Positions 1 through 9,580 of a DNA stretch of 64,000 nucleotides are shown here, piece by piece (position 1 is the stretch's first letter; each line of letters starts with the position of its first letter). The translations under genes and the position numbers were made by a program. The notes under the pieces are model-generated. The model saw nothing but the letters and a program-made list of their open reading frames with translations. It did no database searches and had not been told where the DNA came from. The DNA lies in assembly GCF_014838825.1 (NCBI RefSeq), contig NZ_JACYMO010000002.1, forward strand, positions 1 to 64,000, written 5' to 3'. The DNA comes from Erwinia persicina (GTDB lineage: Bacteria; Pseudomonadota; Gammaproteobacteria; Enterobacterales; Enterobacteriaceae).

Positions 1-280
1 GCTTAATCCAGCCGGGCAAGCCAACGCAGAACGGATTTATTGAGAGTTTTAACGGACGCTTTCGCGATGAATGCCTGAATGAGCACTGGTTCAGCGATAT
101 TACTCACGCCAGGAAAATCATTAATGACTGGCGGCAGGATTATAACGAGTGCCGTCCACATTCGTCGCTGAATTACCAGACACCATCTGAGTTTGCAGCG
201 GGCTGGAGAAACAGAAAATTAGAAGGTAATCAAACCGACATTACTAACTGATCGTTGTATCTGAGACTGGGGGCAGGTCA
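1..280 (+). mobile_element. Right end of an IS3-family insertion sequence (truncated by the window edge)
   Basis: Contains the C-terminal part of an IS3-type transposase followed by about 29 bases ending in GGGGGCAGGTCA at 269-280, which looks like the outer terminal repeat; read inward on the other strand it begins TGACCTGCCCCC. The left part of the element lies outside the window. The DNA after 280 is phage-like on the opposite strand, so 280/281 is the likely insertion junction. Exact IS identity and target duplication cannot be read from here. Confidence 0.8.
3..251 (+). CDS. IS3-family transposase OrfB, C-terminal fragment (5' part outside window)
   Basis: An open frame runs from the window edge to TGA at 249-251, giving about 82 residues. 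It carries the end of the DDE integrase core: the segment [20 protein letters not shown] holds the catalytic Glu of the D,D(35)E triad, followed by the usual C-terminal [14 protein letters not shown] and TPSEFA stretches. This is typical of the IS3 family, in which OrfA and OrfB fuse by a frameshift to cut and join IS ends. Only the last third is visible, so whether the full copy is intact is unknown. Confidence 0.88.
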   Translation, partial: LIQPGKPTQNGFIESFNGRFRDECLNEHWFSDITHARKIINDWRQDYNECRPHSSLNYQTPSEFAAGWRNRKLEGNQTDITN

Positions 281-464
281 GAGCTGTTGCACCTGAAACG
301 ACAAAGCCTTGGTTAATTATGGTTGTTAAGCGCGCAAGGTCTTCCGCTGAAGTATTGTACTGTCGCGTGCCACGCTCAAGCCTTGCGTAAAGAGTTGCTG
401 TACCATCAAGACTAGAGCGAGTTGCCTGAGTAATATCGAAAACGCGCTGAGTGACATCATTGGA
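281..464 (-). pseudogene. Phage tail tape-measure protein fragment
   Basis: On the minus strand, 61 codons are open from 464 down to the IS junction at 281. The codon before (465-467) is TAG and there is no start or RBS. The translation includes QRVFDITQATRSSL, TATLYARLERGTRQY and LARLTTIINQGFVVSGATA. This is the pattern of the N-terminal domain of lambdoid tail tape-measure proteins (QRVFDI.Q.TR.SL.ATA.LY..., then V/L T..I..A..ISGA). It is a remnant cut by the IS on one side and joined to the integrase leader on the other. Identity rests on remembered family pattern, without a search. Confidence 0.65.
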
Positions 465-478
465 CTATGGAGGTTTAA

Positions 479-1759
479 ATGAAGGTGAATTATCCGACAG
501 GAGTTGAAAACCATGGAGGGTTTTTGCGTATCTGGTTCATGTATCAGGGGCAGAGGGTACGCGAAGGATTGGGGGTTTCAGACACAGCTAAAAACAGGAA
601 GGCGGCGGGAGAGCTTCGGGCTAGTGTGGCGTATTCGATTAAAGTTGGCACATTTGATTACGCCAGGCAGTTTCCAGACTCATCAAACCTGACCAAATTC
701 GGTGTTGCGCGGGAGGAGCTGACCGTGGGGGAATTGGCGGCGAAGTGGCTTGCAATAAAAGAAACGGAGATCTCGAAGAATTCCCACGACTCCTACACAA
801 CAAGGGTAAAAACGTCTATTTCTTTGCTTGGTGAGAATAAGATGGTTTCTGGGTTACGTTCGGAGAGCATGCAGGCACTCCGAACATGCCTTCTGAAAGG
901 AAGCTTTACGCAGGGAAGGAATAACGCCGTCACTAAGACTGGGAGGTCTGTGGCGTACGTAAACACGTGCATGACTGATATGTTCTCAATGCTGAAATTC
1001 GCCCATGATAACGGATATATTGAGCGCAACCCTATGGCTGCTATTGGCAGGCTGAAGAGAGACAAGAAGAGGCCAGACCCGATAGAAAGAGATGAATTTC
1101 ATCGCCTCATTGACTCAATGAAAACGCGGCAGCTTCGTAATTTCTGGTCACTGGCAGTCTACACAGGCCTGCGTCACGGTGAGCTATGCGCTCTGGCGTG
1201 GGAAGATATCGATCTGAAGAAATGGACTCTCAATGTAAGCAGAAATCTTACAAAGAAAGGTGACTTTACACCGCCCAAAACTGATGCAGGATTCCGAAGC
1301 GTGTATCTGATTGAGGCAGCTAGAAATGTCATTCGGGATCAGATGGAACTCACCAGGATGAAGAAGTCAATTTTAGTCCAGGTTGCCGGGCGCGAATACG
1401 GGAAAGCGGAAAGCGAAGAGTTAACTTTCATCTTCAATCCGAAAATAAACGCCATTAATAACGTCAGTAATGATTACTACACAGTATCATCTATTTCTCA
1501 GACATGGCGGGCAGGCATGATCAAAGCAGGATTGAGATTGCGCAAAGCGTACCAGTCCCGACACACTTATGCGTGCTGGTCCCTGTCAGCTGGAGCAAAT
1601 CCAAACTTCATAGCAAGCCAGATGGGTCATGCCGACGCACAGATGGTCTATCAGGTTTATGGGGCGTGGATGGCCGAAAATGATGATGCGCAATTAAGCC
1701 TGATGAACTCGAAATTGAACGAGTTTGCCCCACTGATGCCCCAAAGCCACACAGGATAG
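479..1759 (+). CDS. int: Phage-type tyrosine recombinase (integrase)
   Basis: 426 residues, the size of lambdoid integrases. An arm-binding N-terminal domain of the DUF3596 type (about 1-60, with GFLRIWFMYQGQRVRE) is followed by a SAM-like core-binding domain (about 80-190) and the catalytic domain. Visible catalytic residues are Arg232 (TGLRHGE), Arg361-His362 (YQSRHTYACW), His384 (QMGHAD) and the probable nucleophile Tyr394 (YQVYGAW). The YQ.RHT form replaces the commoner H..R.H and is usual in this subfamily. The start ATG has a good GGAGG at 470-474. It ends 35 bases before the fliE stop, convergent to it. No excisionase or repressor is near, so it appears to be the surviving end of a decayed prophage or island. 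It looks intact; activity is not shown. Confidence 0.9.
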   Translation: MKVNYPTGVENHGGFLRIWFMYQGQRVREGLGVSDTAKNRKAAGELRASVAYSIKVGTFDYARQFPDSSNLTKFGVAREELTVGELAAKWLAIKETEISKNSHDSYTTRVKTSISLLGENKMVSGLRSESMQALRTCLLKGSFTQGRNNAVTKTGRSVAYVNTCMTDMFSMLKFAHDNGYIERNPMAAIGRLKRDKKRPDPIERDEFHRLIDSMKTRQLRNFWSLAVYTGLRHGELCALAWEDIDLKKWTLNVSRNLTKKGDFTPPKTDAGFRSVYLIEAARNVIRDQMELTRMKKSILVQVAGREYGKAESEELTFIFNPKINAINNVSNDYYTVSSISQTWRAGMIKAGLRLRKAYQSRHTYACWSLSAGANPNFIASQMGHADAQMVYQVYGAWMAENDDAQLSLMNSKLNEFAPLMPQSHTG

Positions 1760-1794
1760 TAACTTAACCTATAAAATACAGTTAGTTGCCTAAC

Positions 1795-2109
1795 CTAAAC
1801 CTGCATGTTCATGATGTCGCTGTACGCACTGACCAGCTTGTTACGCACCTGGATCCCCATCTGCATGGAGACGCTGGACTTCTGCATATCAACCATAACG
1901 TCATTCAGCGAGACGCCCTCTTTACCCATCTGGAAATTTTGTGCCTGCGCACGTGATTCCGTCTGTACTTCACTGATCTTGTTCAGGGCTGCTTTCAGCT
2001 CTGCCCCAAAATCTGCGCCGGACGTACTGTCTGCGCCCTTGCCACCCGCCGCCTGCATTGCCGTGGTCTGCAGCGCCTGCATCACACTTTCAATACCCTG
2101 AATAGCCAT
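1795..2109 (-). CDS. fliE: Flagellar hook-basal body adaptor FliE
   Basis: 104 residues, the normal FliE length. It begins [13 protein letters not shown] and ends in the conserved DIMNMQV. FliE sits between the MS-ring (FliF) and the proximal rod (FlgB) and is the first rod substrate exported by the flagellar type III machine. A small helical protein with an Ala/Gly-rich middle. Transcribed alone and divergent from fliF, as in E. coli. The reading frame is intact although foreign DNA begins about 35 bases after its stop codon. Confidence 0.95.
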   Translation of the reverse strand: MAIQGIESVMQALQTTAMQAAGGKGADSTSGADFGAELKAALNKISEVQTESRAQAQNFQMGKEGVSLNDVMVDMQKSSVSMQMGIQVRNKLVSAYSDIMNMQV

Positions 2110-2177
2110 GAATTCCCCCGAACGAACGATGTAGTGATTACGATTGCTGACAAACTTAACACAATGTCAATAAGACA

Positions 2178-2220
2178 AAGCCCCTAAATAGCCGCATAAA
2201 TCACAGCTTATCCAGCCATC
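2178..2220. promoter_or_regulatory. Candidate FlhD4C2 box between fliE and fliF
   Basis: Two 16-base half sites, 2178-2193 (ending AAATAGCC) and 2205-2220 (ending GCCATC), separated by 11 bases, match the enteric FlhDC consensus (AATGGCAGAAATAGCG, N10-12, inverted) at about 10 of 16 positions each. Position and spacing fit class II control of both divergent flagellar operons. Matched by eye. Confidence 0.55.
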
Positions 2221-2349
2221 GATTTTCTCGTTTCAGAAAATAATGGCAGTCCATTGAGGTGGAAATTTTTTAAGCCAGCGCATCAGGGAGTCAGTTTTGT
2301 TACGACACTACACGCAGCAGTCCGGTCAACTGTCAGGCAGGAACGAGTC

Positions 2350-4092
2350 ATGAATGCAACTGTCACGCAGGATAATCCAGAGAAGAAAGGTCTGAATGAC
2401 CTGTTCGCTCGCCTACGCGCAAACCCCCGCATCCCGATTATTGTCGCGGCGGCCGCGGTTGTTGCCATCATCATTGCGATGGTGCTGTGGGCTAAGCAGC
2501 CAGATTATCGCGTTCTTTTTAGCAACCTCAGCAATGAGGATGGCGGTACTATCGTCACGCAGCTGACCCAGATGAACGTACCTTATAAGTTCGACGATCA
2601 GGGTGGTGCGCTGTTAGTTCCTGCCGCACAGGTACACGAGCTGCGTCTGCGCCTCGCTTCACAGGGCTTACCGAAAGGTGGCGCGGTGGGCTTTGAGCTG
2701 CTGGATAAAGAGAAGTTTGGTATCAGCCAGTTTAGCGAACAGATTAACTACCAGCGTGCGCTGGAAGGTGAACTGTCACGCACTATCGAAACGCTCGGCC
2801 CGGTGAAGAGTGCCCGCGTCCACCTGGCCATGCCGAAACCCACGCTGTTCGTGCGCGAACAGAAATCACCTTCTGCCTCCGTAACCCTGGCCCTGCAGCC
2901 GGGTCGTGCGCTTGATGAAGGCCAGATCAACGCGGTTGTGCATATGGTGTCCAGCAGCGTCGCGGGGATGCCCCCGGGTAATGTGACCGTCGTTGACCAG
3001 GCCGGTCGCCTGCTGACTCAGAACGATCCAACCGGGCGTGACCTCAATGACACCCAGTTAAAATACGCCAACGATGTGGAAACACGTTATCAGCAGCGTA
3101 TCGAAACCATCCTCGGCCCGATTGTTGGTAACGGTAACGTTCATGCCCAGGTCACCGCGCAGATCGACTTTAACAAGCGTGAGCAGACGGACGAGCAGTA
3201 CAAACCCAACAGCAATCCTGACCAGCAGGCCATTCGCTCACGCCAGACCAGCGACAGCGAACAACTGGGTGGTCAATACCCTGGCGGCGTTCCGGGTGCC
3301 CTTTCAAACCAGCCAGCTCCGGCGAATGCAGGTCCGATTACCACGCCAAATAACAATGCGAACACTGCCAACGCAAATAATGCAAATGGCGCGGCGGGCG
3401 CGAATACAGCAAATAACGCTGCGGCGAATGCCGCGACGTCGACGGCACAGAAAGCCGTACCGTCCAATACCCGCAGCGACAACACCACGAACTATGAAGT
3501 TAACCGCACCATCCTGCATACCAAGATGAATGTTGGAGAAGTGCAGCGTCTGTCGGTGGCCGTAGTCGTGAACTACCGTACGGATGCCGCCGGCAAGCCG
3601 GTGGCACTGAATGAAGCACAGATTAAACAGATTGAAGACCTGACCCGTGAAGCGATGGGCTTCTCAGAACAGCGTGGAGACAGCCTGAACGTCGTCAACT
3701 CGCCGTTTACCGCCAACGAAGACCTGGCTGATGACCTGCCATTCTGGAAACAGCCGGCATTTATCGAACAGATGTTTGAAGCGGGCCGCTGGTTACTGGT
3801 GCTGATTGTCGCCTTCATCCTGTATCGCAAACTGGTTCGCCCTCAGCTGCGTCGCCGGGCTGAGCAGGAGAAAGCAGCGCTTGAAGCGGCATCGGTGGCT
3901 GCGGCACGTCGCGCTGAAGATGAAGAGTCCGGTATCTCCGTCAAGCTGTCGAAAGATGAACTTGATCAGGAACGTAAATCTCAGCACCGCATGAGTGCTG
4001 AGGTCATGAGCCAGCGTATTCGTGAGATGTCAGAAAATGACCCACGCGTTGTCGCTCTGGTTATTCGCCAGTGGATGAAGGACGAACTATGA
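2350..4092 (+). CDS. fliF: Flagellar MS-ring protein FliF
   Basis: 580 residues from the ATG at 2350; the open frame extends 32 codons upstream, but MNATVTQDN fits the family start. FliF forms the MS-ring in the inner membrane, the base on which the C-ring and export gate assemble. Membrane segments lie near residues 26-46 and 478-498, with ring-building motifs between ([28 protein letters not shown]) and the C-terminal FliG-binding tail ([22 protein letters not shown]). An Asn/Ala-rich low-complexity stretch (about 331-367) occupies the variable periplasmic loop, making the protein longer than E. coli FliF (552). Its stop overlaps the fliG start (ATGA). Confidence 0.96.
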   Translation: MNATVTQDNPEKKGLNDLFARLRANPRIPIIVAAAAVVAIIIAMVLWAKQPDYRVLFSNLSNEDGGTIVTQLTQMNVPYKFDDQGGALLVPAAQVHELRLRLASQGLPKGGAVGFELLDKEKFGISQFSEQINYQRALEGELSRTIETLGPVKSARVHLAMPKPTLFVREQKSPSASVTLALQPGRALDEGQINAVVHMVSSSVAGMPPGNVTVVDQAGRLLTQNDPTGRDLNDTQLKYANDVETRYQQRIETILGPIVGNGNVHAQVTAQIDFNKREQTDEQYKPNSNPDQQAIRSRQTSDSEQLGGQYPGGVPGALSNQPAPANAGPITTPNNNANTANANNANGAAGANTANNAAANAATSTAQKAVPSNTRSDNTTNYEVNRTILHTKMNVGEVQRLSVAVVVNYRTDAAGKPVALNEAQIKQIEDLTREAMGFSEQRGDSLNVVNSPFTANEDLADDLPFWKQPAFIEQMFEAGRWLLVLIVAFILYRKLVRPQLRRRAEQEKAALEAASVAAARRAEDEESGISVKLSKDELDQERKSQHRMSAEVMSQRIREMSENDPRVVALVIRQWMKDEL

Positions 4093-5081
4093 GTCTCACC
4101 GGTACTGAAAAAAGCGCCATTCTGATGATGACGATTGGCGAAGATCGCGCGGCCGAGGTGTTCAAACACCTCGACTCCCGCGAGGTGCAGCATCTCAGCT
4201 CTGCCATCTCCAACATGCGTCAGGTGTCTCATAAGCAGCTGACCGACGTGCTGCGCGAATTTGAAATTGATGCGGAACAGTATGCGGCCCTGAGCCTGAA
4301 TTCCAATGACTACCTGCGTTCCGTGCTGATCAAGGCGCTGGGCGAAGAGAAAGCCTCCACCCTGCTGGAAGATATTCTCGAAACGCGCGAAACCACCTCC
4401 GGGATGGACACGCTTAACTTTATGGAACCTCAGGCGGCTGCCGACCTGATCCGCGACGAACATCCACAGATCATCGCCACCATCCTGGTTCACCTCAAGC
4501 GTGGCCAGGCGGCCGATATTCTGGCCCAGTTCGACGAGCGTCTGCGTCACGACGTGATGCTGCGTATTGCCACCTTCGGCGGCGTACAGCCAGCCGCGCT
4601 GGCAGAACTGACCGAAGTGCTCAACGGCCTGCTGGATGGTCAGAATCTCAAGCGTGCGAAGATGGGCGGTGTACGTACCGCAGCCGAGATTATCAACCTG
4701 ATGAAAACACAGCAGGAAGAAGCGGTTATCGAAGCGGTTCGCGAGTTCGACGGCGAGCTGGCACAAAAAATCATCGACGAAATGTTCCTGTTCGAAAACC
4801 TTGTCGAAGTGGACGATCGCAGCATTCAGCGCCTGTTGCAGGAAGTGGAATCCGAATCACTGCTGGTGGCACTGAAAGGCTCCGAACAGCCGCTGCGCGA
4901 GAAGTTCCTGCGCAATATGTCGCAGCGTGCGGCCGATATTCTGCGCGACGACCTCGCCAACCGTGGTCCGATGCGTATGTCTGCAGTCGAAAACGAACAG
5001 AAAGCGATTCTGTTGATTGTCCGTCGTCTGGCCGAAAGTGGCGAGATGGTGATTGGTGGCAGCGAGGAAACTTATGTCTGA
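4089..5081 (+). CDS. fliG: Flagellar motor switch protein FliG
   Basis: 330 residues (E. coli 331). FliG joins the MS-ring to the C-ring and contacts MotA to generate torque and reverse rotation. The N-terminal part ([26 protein letters not shown]) binds FliF; the middle has the EHPQ motif ([14 protein letters not shown]) for FliM; the C-terminal torque helix carries the charged residues of [18 protein letters not shown]. The start was set at 4089 (MSLTGTEK), overlapping the fliF stop; an in-frame start 18 bases earlier lies inside fliF. Overlaps fliH by 8 bases. Confidence 0.97.
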   Translation: MSLTGTEKSAILMMTIGEDRAAEVFKHLDSREVQHLSSAISNMRQVSHKQLTDVLREFEIDAEQYAALSLNSNDYLRSVLIKALGEEKASTLLEDILETRETTSGMDTLNFMEPQAAADLIRDEHPQIIATILVHLKRGQAADILAQFDERLRHDVMLRIATFGGVQPAALAELTEVLNGLLDGQNLKRAKMGGVRTAAEIINLMKTQQEEAVIEAVREFDGELAQKIIDEMFLFENLVEVDDRSIQRLLQEVESESLLVALKGSEQPLREKFLRNMSQRAADILRDDLANRGPMRMSAVENEQKAILLIVRRLAESGEMVIGGSEETYV

Positions 5082-5763
5082 TAACGCTTCCCTGCCCTGG
5101 CAGCGCTGGCAGCCCAACGATCTGGCGAGCCTGGACCGGCCGCTGATCGAAGAGCTGGTGTTACCCGACGTCACGGAAGAGCCGGTTGATGAGCAGCAGT
5201 TTCAGTTAGAACAGCTTCAGGCCCAGGTGCGCAATGAAGCCCAGGGTCTGGGCTATGCGGAAGGCCAGCAGCGCGGTTTTGCTGAAGGCCAGAAGGCCGG
5301 CTACGACGCCGGATTCCAGCAGGGACTGGCTGATGCCCAGCAGCAGCAGGCGCCTTTACAGGCGCGGATGCAGCAGCTCGTTTCAGAATTTCATCACACG
5401 CTGGAAGCGCTGGACAGCGTTATCGCTTCCCGCCTGATGCAGCTGGCACTGGAGGCGGCCCGCCAGGTGATCGGCCAGGCCCCGCACGTCGATGGTACCG
5501 CCCTGCACCGTCAGATTCAGGGCATGCTGCAGCAGGAGCCCATGTTCAGCGGCAAACCAACGCTGCGCGTCCATCCCGACGATCTGCCGCGCGTGGAAAC
5601 CACGCTGGGCGCCACGCTCAGTCTGCACGGCTGGCGTCTGCTGGGTGACAGCACCATCCATCCCGGCGGCTGCAAGGTCAGCGCCGAGGATGGCGATCTG
5701 GATGCCAGTATTGCAACCCGCTGGCACGAACTGTGCCGCCTGGCCGCACCGGGAGAATTGTAA
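5074..5763 (+). CDS. fliH: Flagellar export ATPase regulator FliH
   Basis: 229 residues (E. coli 228). FliH forms a dimeric stalk that holds FliI in check and docks it at the C-ring. The N-terminus carries the Trp-containing [13 protein letters not shown] segment used for FliN/FlhA contact. The middle shows GxxxG-like glycine repeats ([16 protein letters not shown] then [16 protein letters not shown]), followed by a V-type ATPase E-subunit-like C-terminal half. The start at 5074 is chosen over an earlier in-frame GTG-type start because [12 protein letters not shown] matches the family. The stop TAATG overlaps fliI by one base. Confidence 0.95.
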   Translation: MSDNASLPWQRWQPNDLASLDRPLIEELVLPDVTEEPVDEQQFQLEQLQAQVRNEAQGLGYAEGQQRGFAEGQKAGYDAGFQQGLADAQQQQAPLQARMQQLVSEFHHTLEALDSVIASRLMQLALEAARQVIGQAPHVDGTALHRQIQGMLQQEPMFSGKPTLRVHPDDLPRVETTLGATLSLHGWRLLGDSTIHPGGCKVSAEDGDLDASIATRWHELCRLAAPGEL

Positions 5764-7124
5764 TGACCACTCGCCTGTCGCGCTGGCTTGGTGTACTCGA
5801 CAATTTCGAAAAGCGTCTGGCTCAGGTGCCGGACGTCCGTCGTTATGGTCGCCTGATCCGCGCTACCGGCCTGGTACTGGAAGCCACGGGCTTACAGCTG
5901 CCGCTGGGTGCCACCTGCGTCATTGAACGTCACGACAGCCAGGGCGTCAGTGAAGTCGAAAGTGAAGTAGTCGGTTTTAACGGCCAGAAACTGCTGCTGA
6001 TGCCGCTGGAAGAGGTCGAAGGGATCCTGCCCGGTGCCCGCGTCTATGCGCGAATTGCAGGCGATAAGCAGAACAGCGGTAAGCAGATGATGCTGGGGCC
6101 GGAGCTGCTCGGACGCGTGCTGGACGGCAGCGGACGTCCGCTGGACGGCCTGCCTGCACCGGAAACCGGCTATCGTGCGCCGCTGAATACGCCACCGTTT
6201 AACCCGTTACAGCGTACCCCTATTACGGACGTTCTCGATACCGGTGTGCGGGCAATCAATGCCCTGCTGACCGTTGGACGTGGCCAGCGCATGGGCCTGT
6301 TTGCAGGCTCTGGGGTCGGGAAAAGTGTGCTGCTGGGCATGATGGCCCGCTACACCAAAGCCGATGTGATTGTTGTGGGCCTGATCGGTGAGCGTGGCCG
6401 TGAAGTAAAAGACTTTATCGAGAATATTCTCGGTACAGAGGGACGCGCCCGTTCGGTGGTCATTGCCGCACCGGCCGATGTCTCTCCTTTATTACGTATG
6501 CAGGGAGCATCTTACGCCACACGTATTGCCGAAGATTTTCGCGATCGCGGTCAGCATGTCCTGCTGATTATGGACTCCCTGACCCGTTACGCCATGGCCC
6601 AGCGTGAAATTGCGCTGGCTATCGGTGAACCTCCGGCGACCAAAGGCTATCCACCGTCTGTGTTTGCCAAACTGCCGGCACTGGTGGAGCGCGCCGGGAA
6701 CGGTATCGACGGCGGCGGCTCGATTACCGCTTTCTATACCGTGCTGACCGAAGGGGATGACCAGCAGGATCCGATCGCTGACTCCGCGCGCGCCATTCTG
6801 GACGGTCATATCGTTCTTTCCCGCCGTCTGGCGGAATCCGGTCACTATCCGGCCATTGATATTGAAGCCTCGATCAGCCGCGTAATGGCGCACCTGATCG
6901 ATGATACCCACTACGCGCGGGTTCGCCAGTTTAAGCAGCTACTGTCCAGCTACCAGCGTAACCGCGATCTGGTCAGCGTGGGGGCCTATGCGGCGGGAAC
7001 CGATCCAACGTTGGATAAAGCCATCAAGCTGTATCCCGAGCTGGAAGCGTTTCTGCAGCAAGGTATGTTTGAGCGCAGCACCTTCGACGACGCCAGTCTG
7101 CATCTGCAGGCCATTTTTGGATAA
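5763..7124 (+). CDS. fliI: Flagellum-specific ATPase FliI
   Basis: 453 residues (E. coli 457). FliI is the hexameric ATPase of the flagellar export machine, related to F1 beta. Walker A is GSGVGKS near residues 182-188; Walker B lies in [18 protein letters not shown], with the family signature [16 protein letters not shown] after it. The N-terminal [19 protein letters not shown] supplies the FliH contact. The ATG at 5763 overlaps the fliH stop; the longer open frame upstream lies in fliH. Part of the fliFGHIJK operon. Confidence 0.97.
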   Translation: MTTRLSRWLGVLDNFEKRLAQVPDVRRYGRLIRATGLVLEATGLQLPLGATCVIERHDSQGVSEVESEVVGFNGQKLLLMPLEEVEGILPGARVYARIAGDKQNSGKQMMLGPELLGRVLDGSGRPLDGLPAPETGYRAPLNTPPFNPLQRTPITDVLDTGVRAINALLTVGRGQRMGLFAGSGVGKSVLLGMMARYTKADVIVVGLIGERGREVKDFIENILGTEGRARSVVIAAPADVSPLLRMQGASYATRIAEDFRDRGQHVLLIMDSLTRYAMAQREIALAIGEPPATKGYPPSVFAKLPALVERAGNGIDGGGSITAFYTVLTEGDDQQDPIADSARAILDGHIVLSRRLAESGHYPAIDIEASISRVMAHLIDDTHYARVRQFKQLLSSYQRNRDLVSVGAYAAGTDPTLDKAIKLYPELEAFLQQGMFERSTFDDASLHLQAIFG

Positions 7125-7182
7125 GTTTCATCTGACAACGCATCACGCCCTGCTGTGTGACGCCGCCTGACTGGAGGGCTTT

Positions 7183-7629
7183 ATGACAAAGACCGTTTCC
7201 GCTATCGACACGCTGCGCGACCTTGCGCATAAAGACGTGGAAAAAGCCGCCATTCAGTTGGGTGACGTGCGTCGCGCGCAAAAACAGGCCGATGAGCAGC
7301 TGACCATGCTGCTTAATTATCAGGATGAATACCGTAAAAATCTCAATACCACCATGAGCGAAGGGATCGCCAGCACCCGCTGGTACAACTATCACCAGTT
7401 TATTCAGACGCTGGAAAATGCGATTGAGCAGCATCGCCAGCAGCTGCTGCACTGGAACACCCGGGTGGAGAACGCGCTGCGCCTGTGGCGCGACAAACAG
7501 CAGCGGCTGCATGCCTACGAGACTTTGCAGTCCCGTGCCCTTGCGACCGCTCTCTTACAAGAAAACCGTCTCGATCAGAAACGGAATGATGAATTTGCCC
7601 AACGGGCATCACTGAGGAAAGGCGAATGA
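7183..7629 (+). CDS. fliJ: Flagellar export chaperone escort FliJ
   Basis: 148 residues (E. coli 147). FliJ is a coiled-coil protein like the gamma subunit of F1; it sits in the FliI hexamer, activates the FlhA gate and recycles export chaperones. The sequence is almost wholly helical and rich in Gln, Arg and Glu, with no membrane segment. The start has GGAGG at 7172-7176. A 58-base gap separates it from fliI, wider than elsewhere in the operon. The stop overlaps the fliK start (ATGA). Confidence 0.94.
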   Translation: MTKTVSAIDTLRDLAHKDVEKAAIQLGDVRRAQKQADEQLTMLLNYQDEYRKNLNTTMSEGIASTRWYNYHQFIQTLENAIEQHRQQLLHWNTRVENALRLWRDKQQRLHAYETLQSRALATALLQENRLDQKRNDEFAQRASLRKGE

Positions 7630-8939
7630 TTACCTTACCAACGGCCGCCACGACAGCGGCCAGCGCCGGCGCTAAAAGTACACCTTCCACTGGCGAGGCC
7701 CGTGAAGGCGACCTGACCAGCACCGGCGGCGACGCACTTTCTACCGGTGAGACCTCACAGCAGGGATTTATCACCCTGCTGGGTAACCACCTTTTATCGC
7801 TGGCCCAACAGGGCGGCACCGCCGGGGTGAAAGTCGACGCCGGTGAGGCTATGACAGAAACCGGGGGAAAAACGGCGAAAAAGCCGGGGATCGGCGATCT
7901 GCTGGCAGCCCTGGATAAACCTGAAACCCTCACCGCCCTGCTTCAGCCTCAGCAGGAGCGCGTCAACACAAAAGACGACGTCGCCAGCGATGAGAAAGAT
8001 GCCCCGGCCGTGAGCCTCAGCGACAGCGACCTGCAGACGCTTCAGGCACTTTACGCCATGCTACCGAATAATACGGTAGTACCGACGGCCAGCTCCGCCG
8101 CAAAAAGCAGTGACCTGCTCTCCAGCGGTCTGAATAAAAGTGAAAAACAGTCAACGCTGAGTGCGTTAAGCGCTGCCCTGGGGAAAGTAACCGCTGAAGA
8201 AGGGGATGATACTGACGCCAGGTCAAAAAACAGCGATAGCGGGCTTTTGGTTTCAGTTAACGCAAAATCTTCTGAGGGCACGGCGGCGGTTAAGGGGTCA
8301 GTCAATCCTGCTGCTGCCAGTATCGACCCGGCTTTTCAGCAGGTTATGAGCAATATCAGCAAAGATTTCGATAAAGAAAATTCAAGTTCTGTGCCTGCGG
8401 CGACGATAACCAATAATGTGATCAGTACCGCGTCTTCATTACTGACTCCGACGACAACGTCGGTAGTAAGTGCACCGGCCACCCCCATGCTGAATTCTCA
8501 GCTGGGGAGTCCGGAATGGCAGCAGGCACTGGGACAACAGATCCTGATGTTCAGCCGCAACGGGCAGCAAACCGCCGAGTTGCATCTGCATCCGCAGGAC
8601 CTGGGCAGCATCCAGATCAGCCTGAAACTGGATAATGACCAGGCCCAGCTGAGTATGGTGTCAAACCACAGCCAGGTCAGGGCAGCACTGGAGGCAGCGA
8701 TGCCTCAGCTGCGTGCCTCTCTGGCAGAAAGTGGCATCAACCTGGGTCAAAGTAATGTCAGTAGCGATGCCTTCCAGCAGGGTCAGTCCTTTAACGGCCA
8801 GCAGGAACAGCAGCGCAATAACAACGGAAGCCCGTTTAGTCTTGCTAATGAAAATGACAGTGATGTGACGCCAATTGCCGTTCCTGCCGCCCTGCAGGCG
8901 CGCGCAGCCGGTGCCAATGCTGTTGATATTTTCGCCTGA
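7626..8939 (+). CDS. fliK: Flagellar hook-length control protein FliK
   Basis: 437 residues, longer than E. coli FliK (375); length differences in the ruler region are usual. The N-terminal two thirds are low-complexity and Ser/Thr/Ala rich. The C-terminal domain (about 285-405) has the conserved Flg_hook core: [40 protein letters not shown] and [20 protein letters not shown]. FliK is secreted during hook growth, measures hook length and switches FlhB to filament-type substrates. Last gene of the fliF operon; a separate control region precedes fliL. Confidence 0.95.
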   Translation: MITLPTAATTAASAGAKSTPSTGEAREGDLTSTGGDALSTGETSQQGFITLLGNHLLSLAQQGGTAGVKVDAGEAMTETGGKTAKKPGIGDLLAALDKPETLTALLQPQQERVNTKDDVASDEKDAPAVSLSDSDLQTLQALYAMLPNNTVVPTASSAAKSSDLLSSGLNKSEKQSTLSALSAALGKVTAEEGDDTDARSKNSDSGLLVSVNAKSSEGTAAVKGSVNPAAASIDPAFQQVMSNISKDFDKENSSSVPAATITNNVISTASSLLTPTTTSVVSAPATPMLNSQLGSPEWQQALGQQILMFSRNGQQTAELHLHPQDLGSIQISLKLDNDQAQLSMVSNHSQVRAALEAAMPQLRASLAESGINLGQSNVSSDAFQQGQSFNGQQEQQRNNNGSPFSLANENDSDVTPIAVPAALQARAAGANAVDIFA

Positions 8940-8959
8940 CGGCAACAAACGCGTAAGCT

Positions 8960-9014
8960 GATGGCAAAACTCGCGTCTTTTCTGCCTATTGTTTGGCGCA
9001 AGACAAGGGATAAT
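8960..9014 (+). promoter_or_regulatory. Candidate FlhDC-dependent promoter of fliL
   Basis: The half site at 8960-8975 (GATGGCAAAACTCGCG) matches the FlhDC consensus at about 12 of 16 positions; the second half downstream is weak. A sigma-70-type -10, GATAAT, lies at 9009-9014. It falls in the 149-base gap between fliK and fliL, where enteric bacteria carry the class II promoter of the fliL operon. Confidence 0.5.
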
Positions 9015-9088
9015 TTGCTCATAACGCCGTGGGACAGTGGATTACGTGGCACCGCCCCCGAAAATAATCACAGGAAGTTACAGCTAAT

Positions 9089-9571
9089 ATGACTGATAAC
9101 GCTAAAGCCAAAAGCGGCAAACGTAAGCTCCTGATACCGGTGTTACTTATCGTGACTCTGGTCGCTTGCAGCGTGGCGGGCTATACAGTCTGGCGCATGA
9201 TGAAAACTCCGGCTGATGCCGCTGCGGCAGCCAAGCCGGAGCCACCACCTGTGCCGGTGTTTTTTGCTCTGGATACTTTTACGGTTAACTTGATCAATCC
9301 TGACAACGATCCGGATCGCGTGCTTTACGTAGGATTTACCCTGCGTTTGCCGGACGAAGAGACCCGTCGTCGGATGAATGATTATCTGCCGGAAGTCCGT
9401 AGTCGTCTGCTGCTGTTGCTTTCGCGTCAAAGTGCCTCGGCGTTAGCGAATGAGCAAGGTAAGCAGGAATTAATGAAACAGATAAAACAGGTACTGGCAC
9501 CTCCGCTGGTGCAGGGACAACCACAGCAGGTCGTGACGGATGTTCTTTTCACGGCCTTCATACTGCGGTGA
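9089..9571 (+). CDS. fliL: Flagellar basal body-associated protein FliL
   Basis: 160 residues. A single membrane segment near residues 14-35 ([22 protein letters not shown]) follows a short Lys-rich cytoplasmic tail. The periplasmic domain is stomatin-like, with [18 protein letters not shown] and the conserved end [12 protein letters not shown]. FliL surrounds stator units and supports torque and swarming. It opens the fliLMNOPQR operon; fliM starts 9 bases after its stop. Confidence 0.95.
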   Translation: MTDNAKAKSGKRKLLIPVLLIVTLVACSVAGYTVWRMMKTPADAAAAAKPEPPPVPVFFALDTFTVNLINPDNDPDRVLYVGFTLRLPDEETRRRMNDYLPEVRSRLLLLLSRQSASALANEQGKQELMKQIKQVLAPPLVQGQPQQVVTDVLFTAFILR

Positions 9572-9580
9572 TGTAAATTT

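Noticed and set aside
326..514. 62-codon minus-strand frame near the integrase start
   Set aside because: Different frame from the tape-measure shard; no family likeness and overlaps the integrase RBS.
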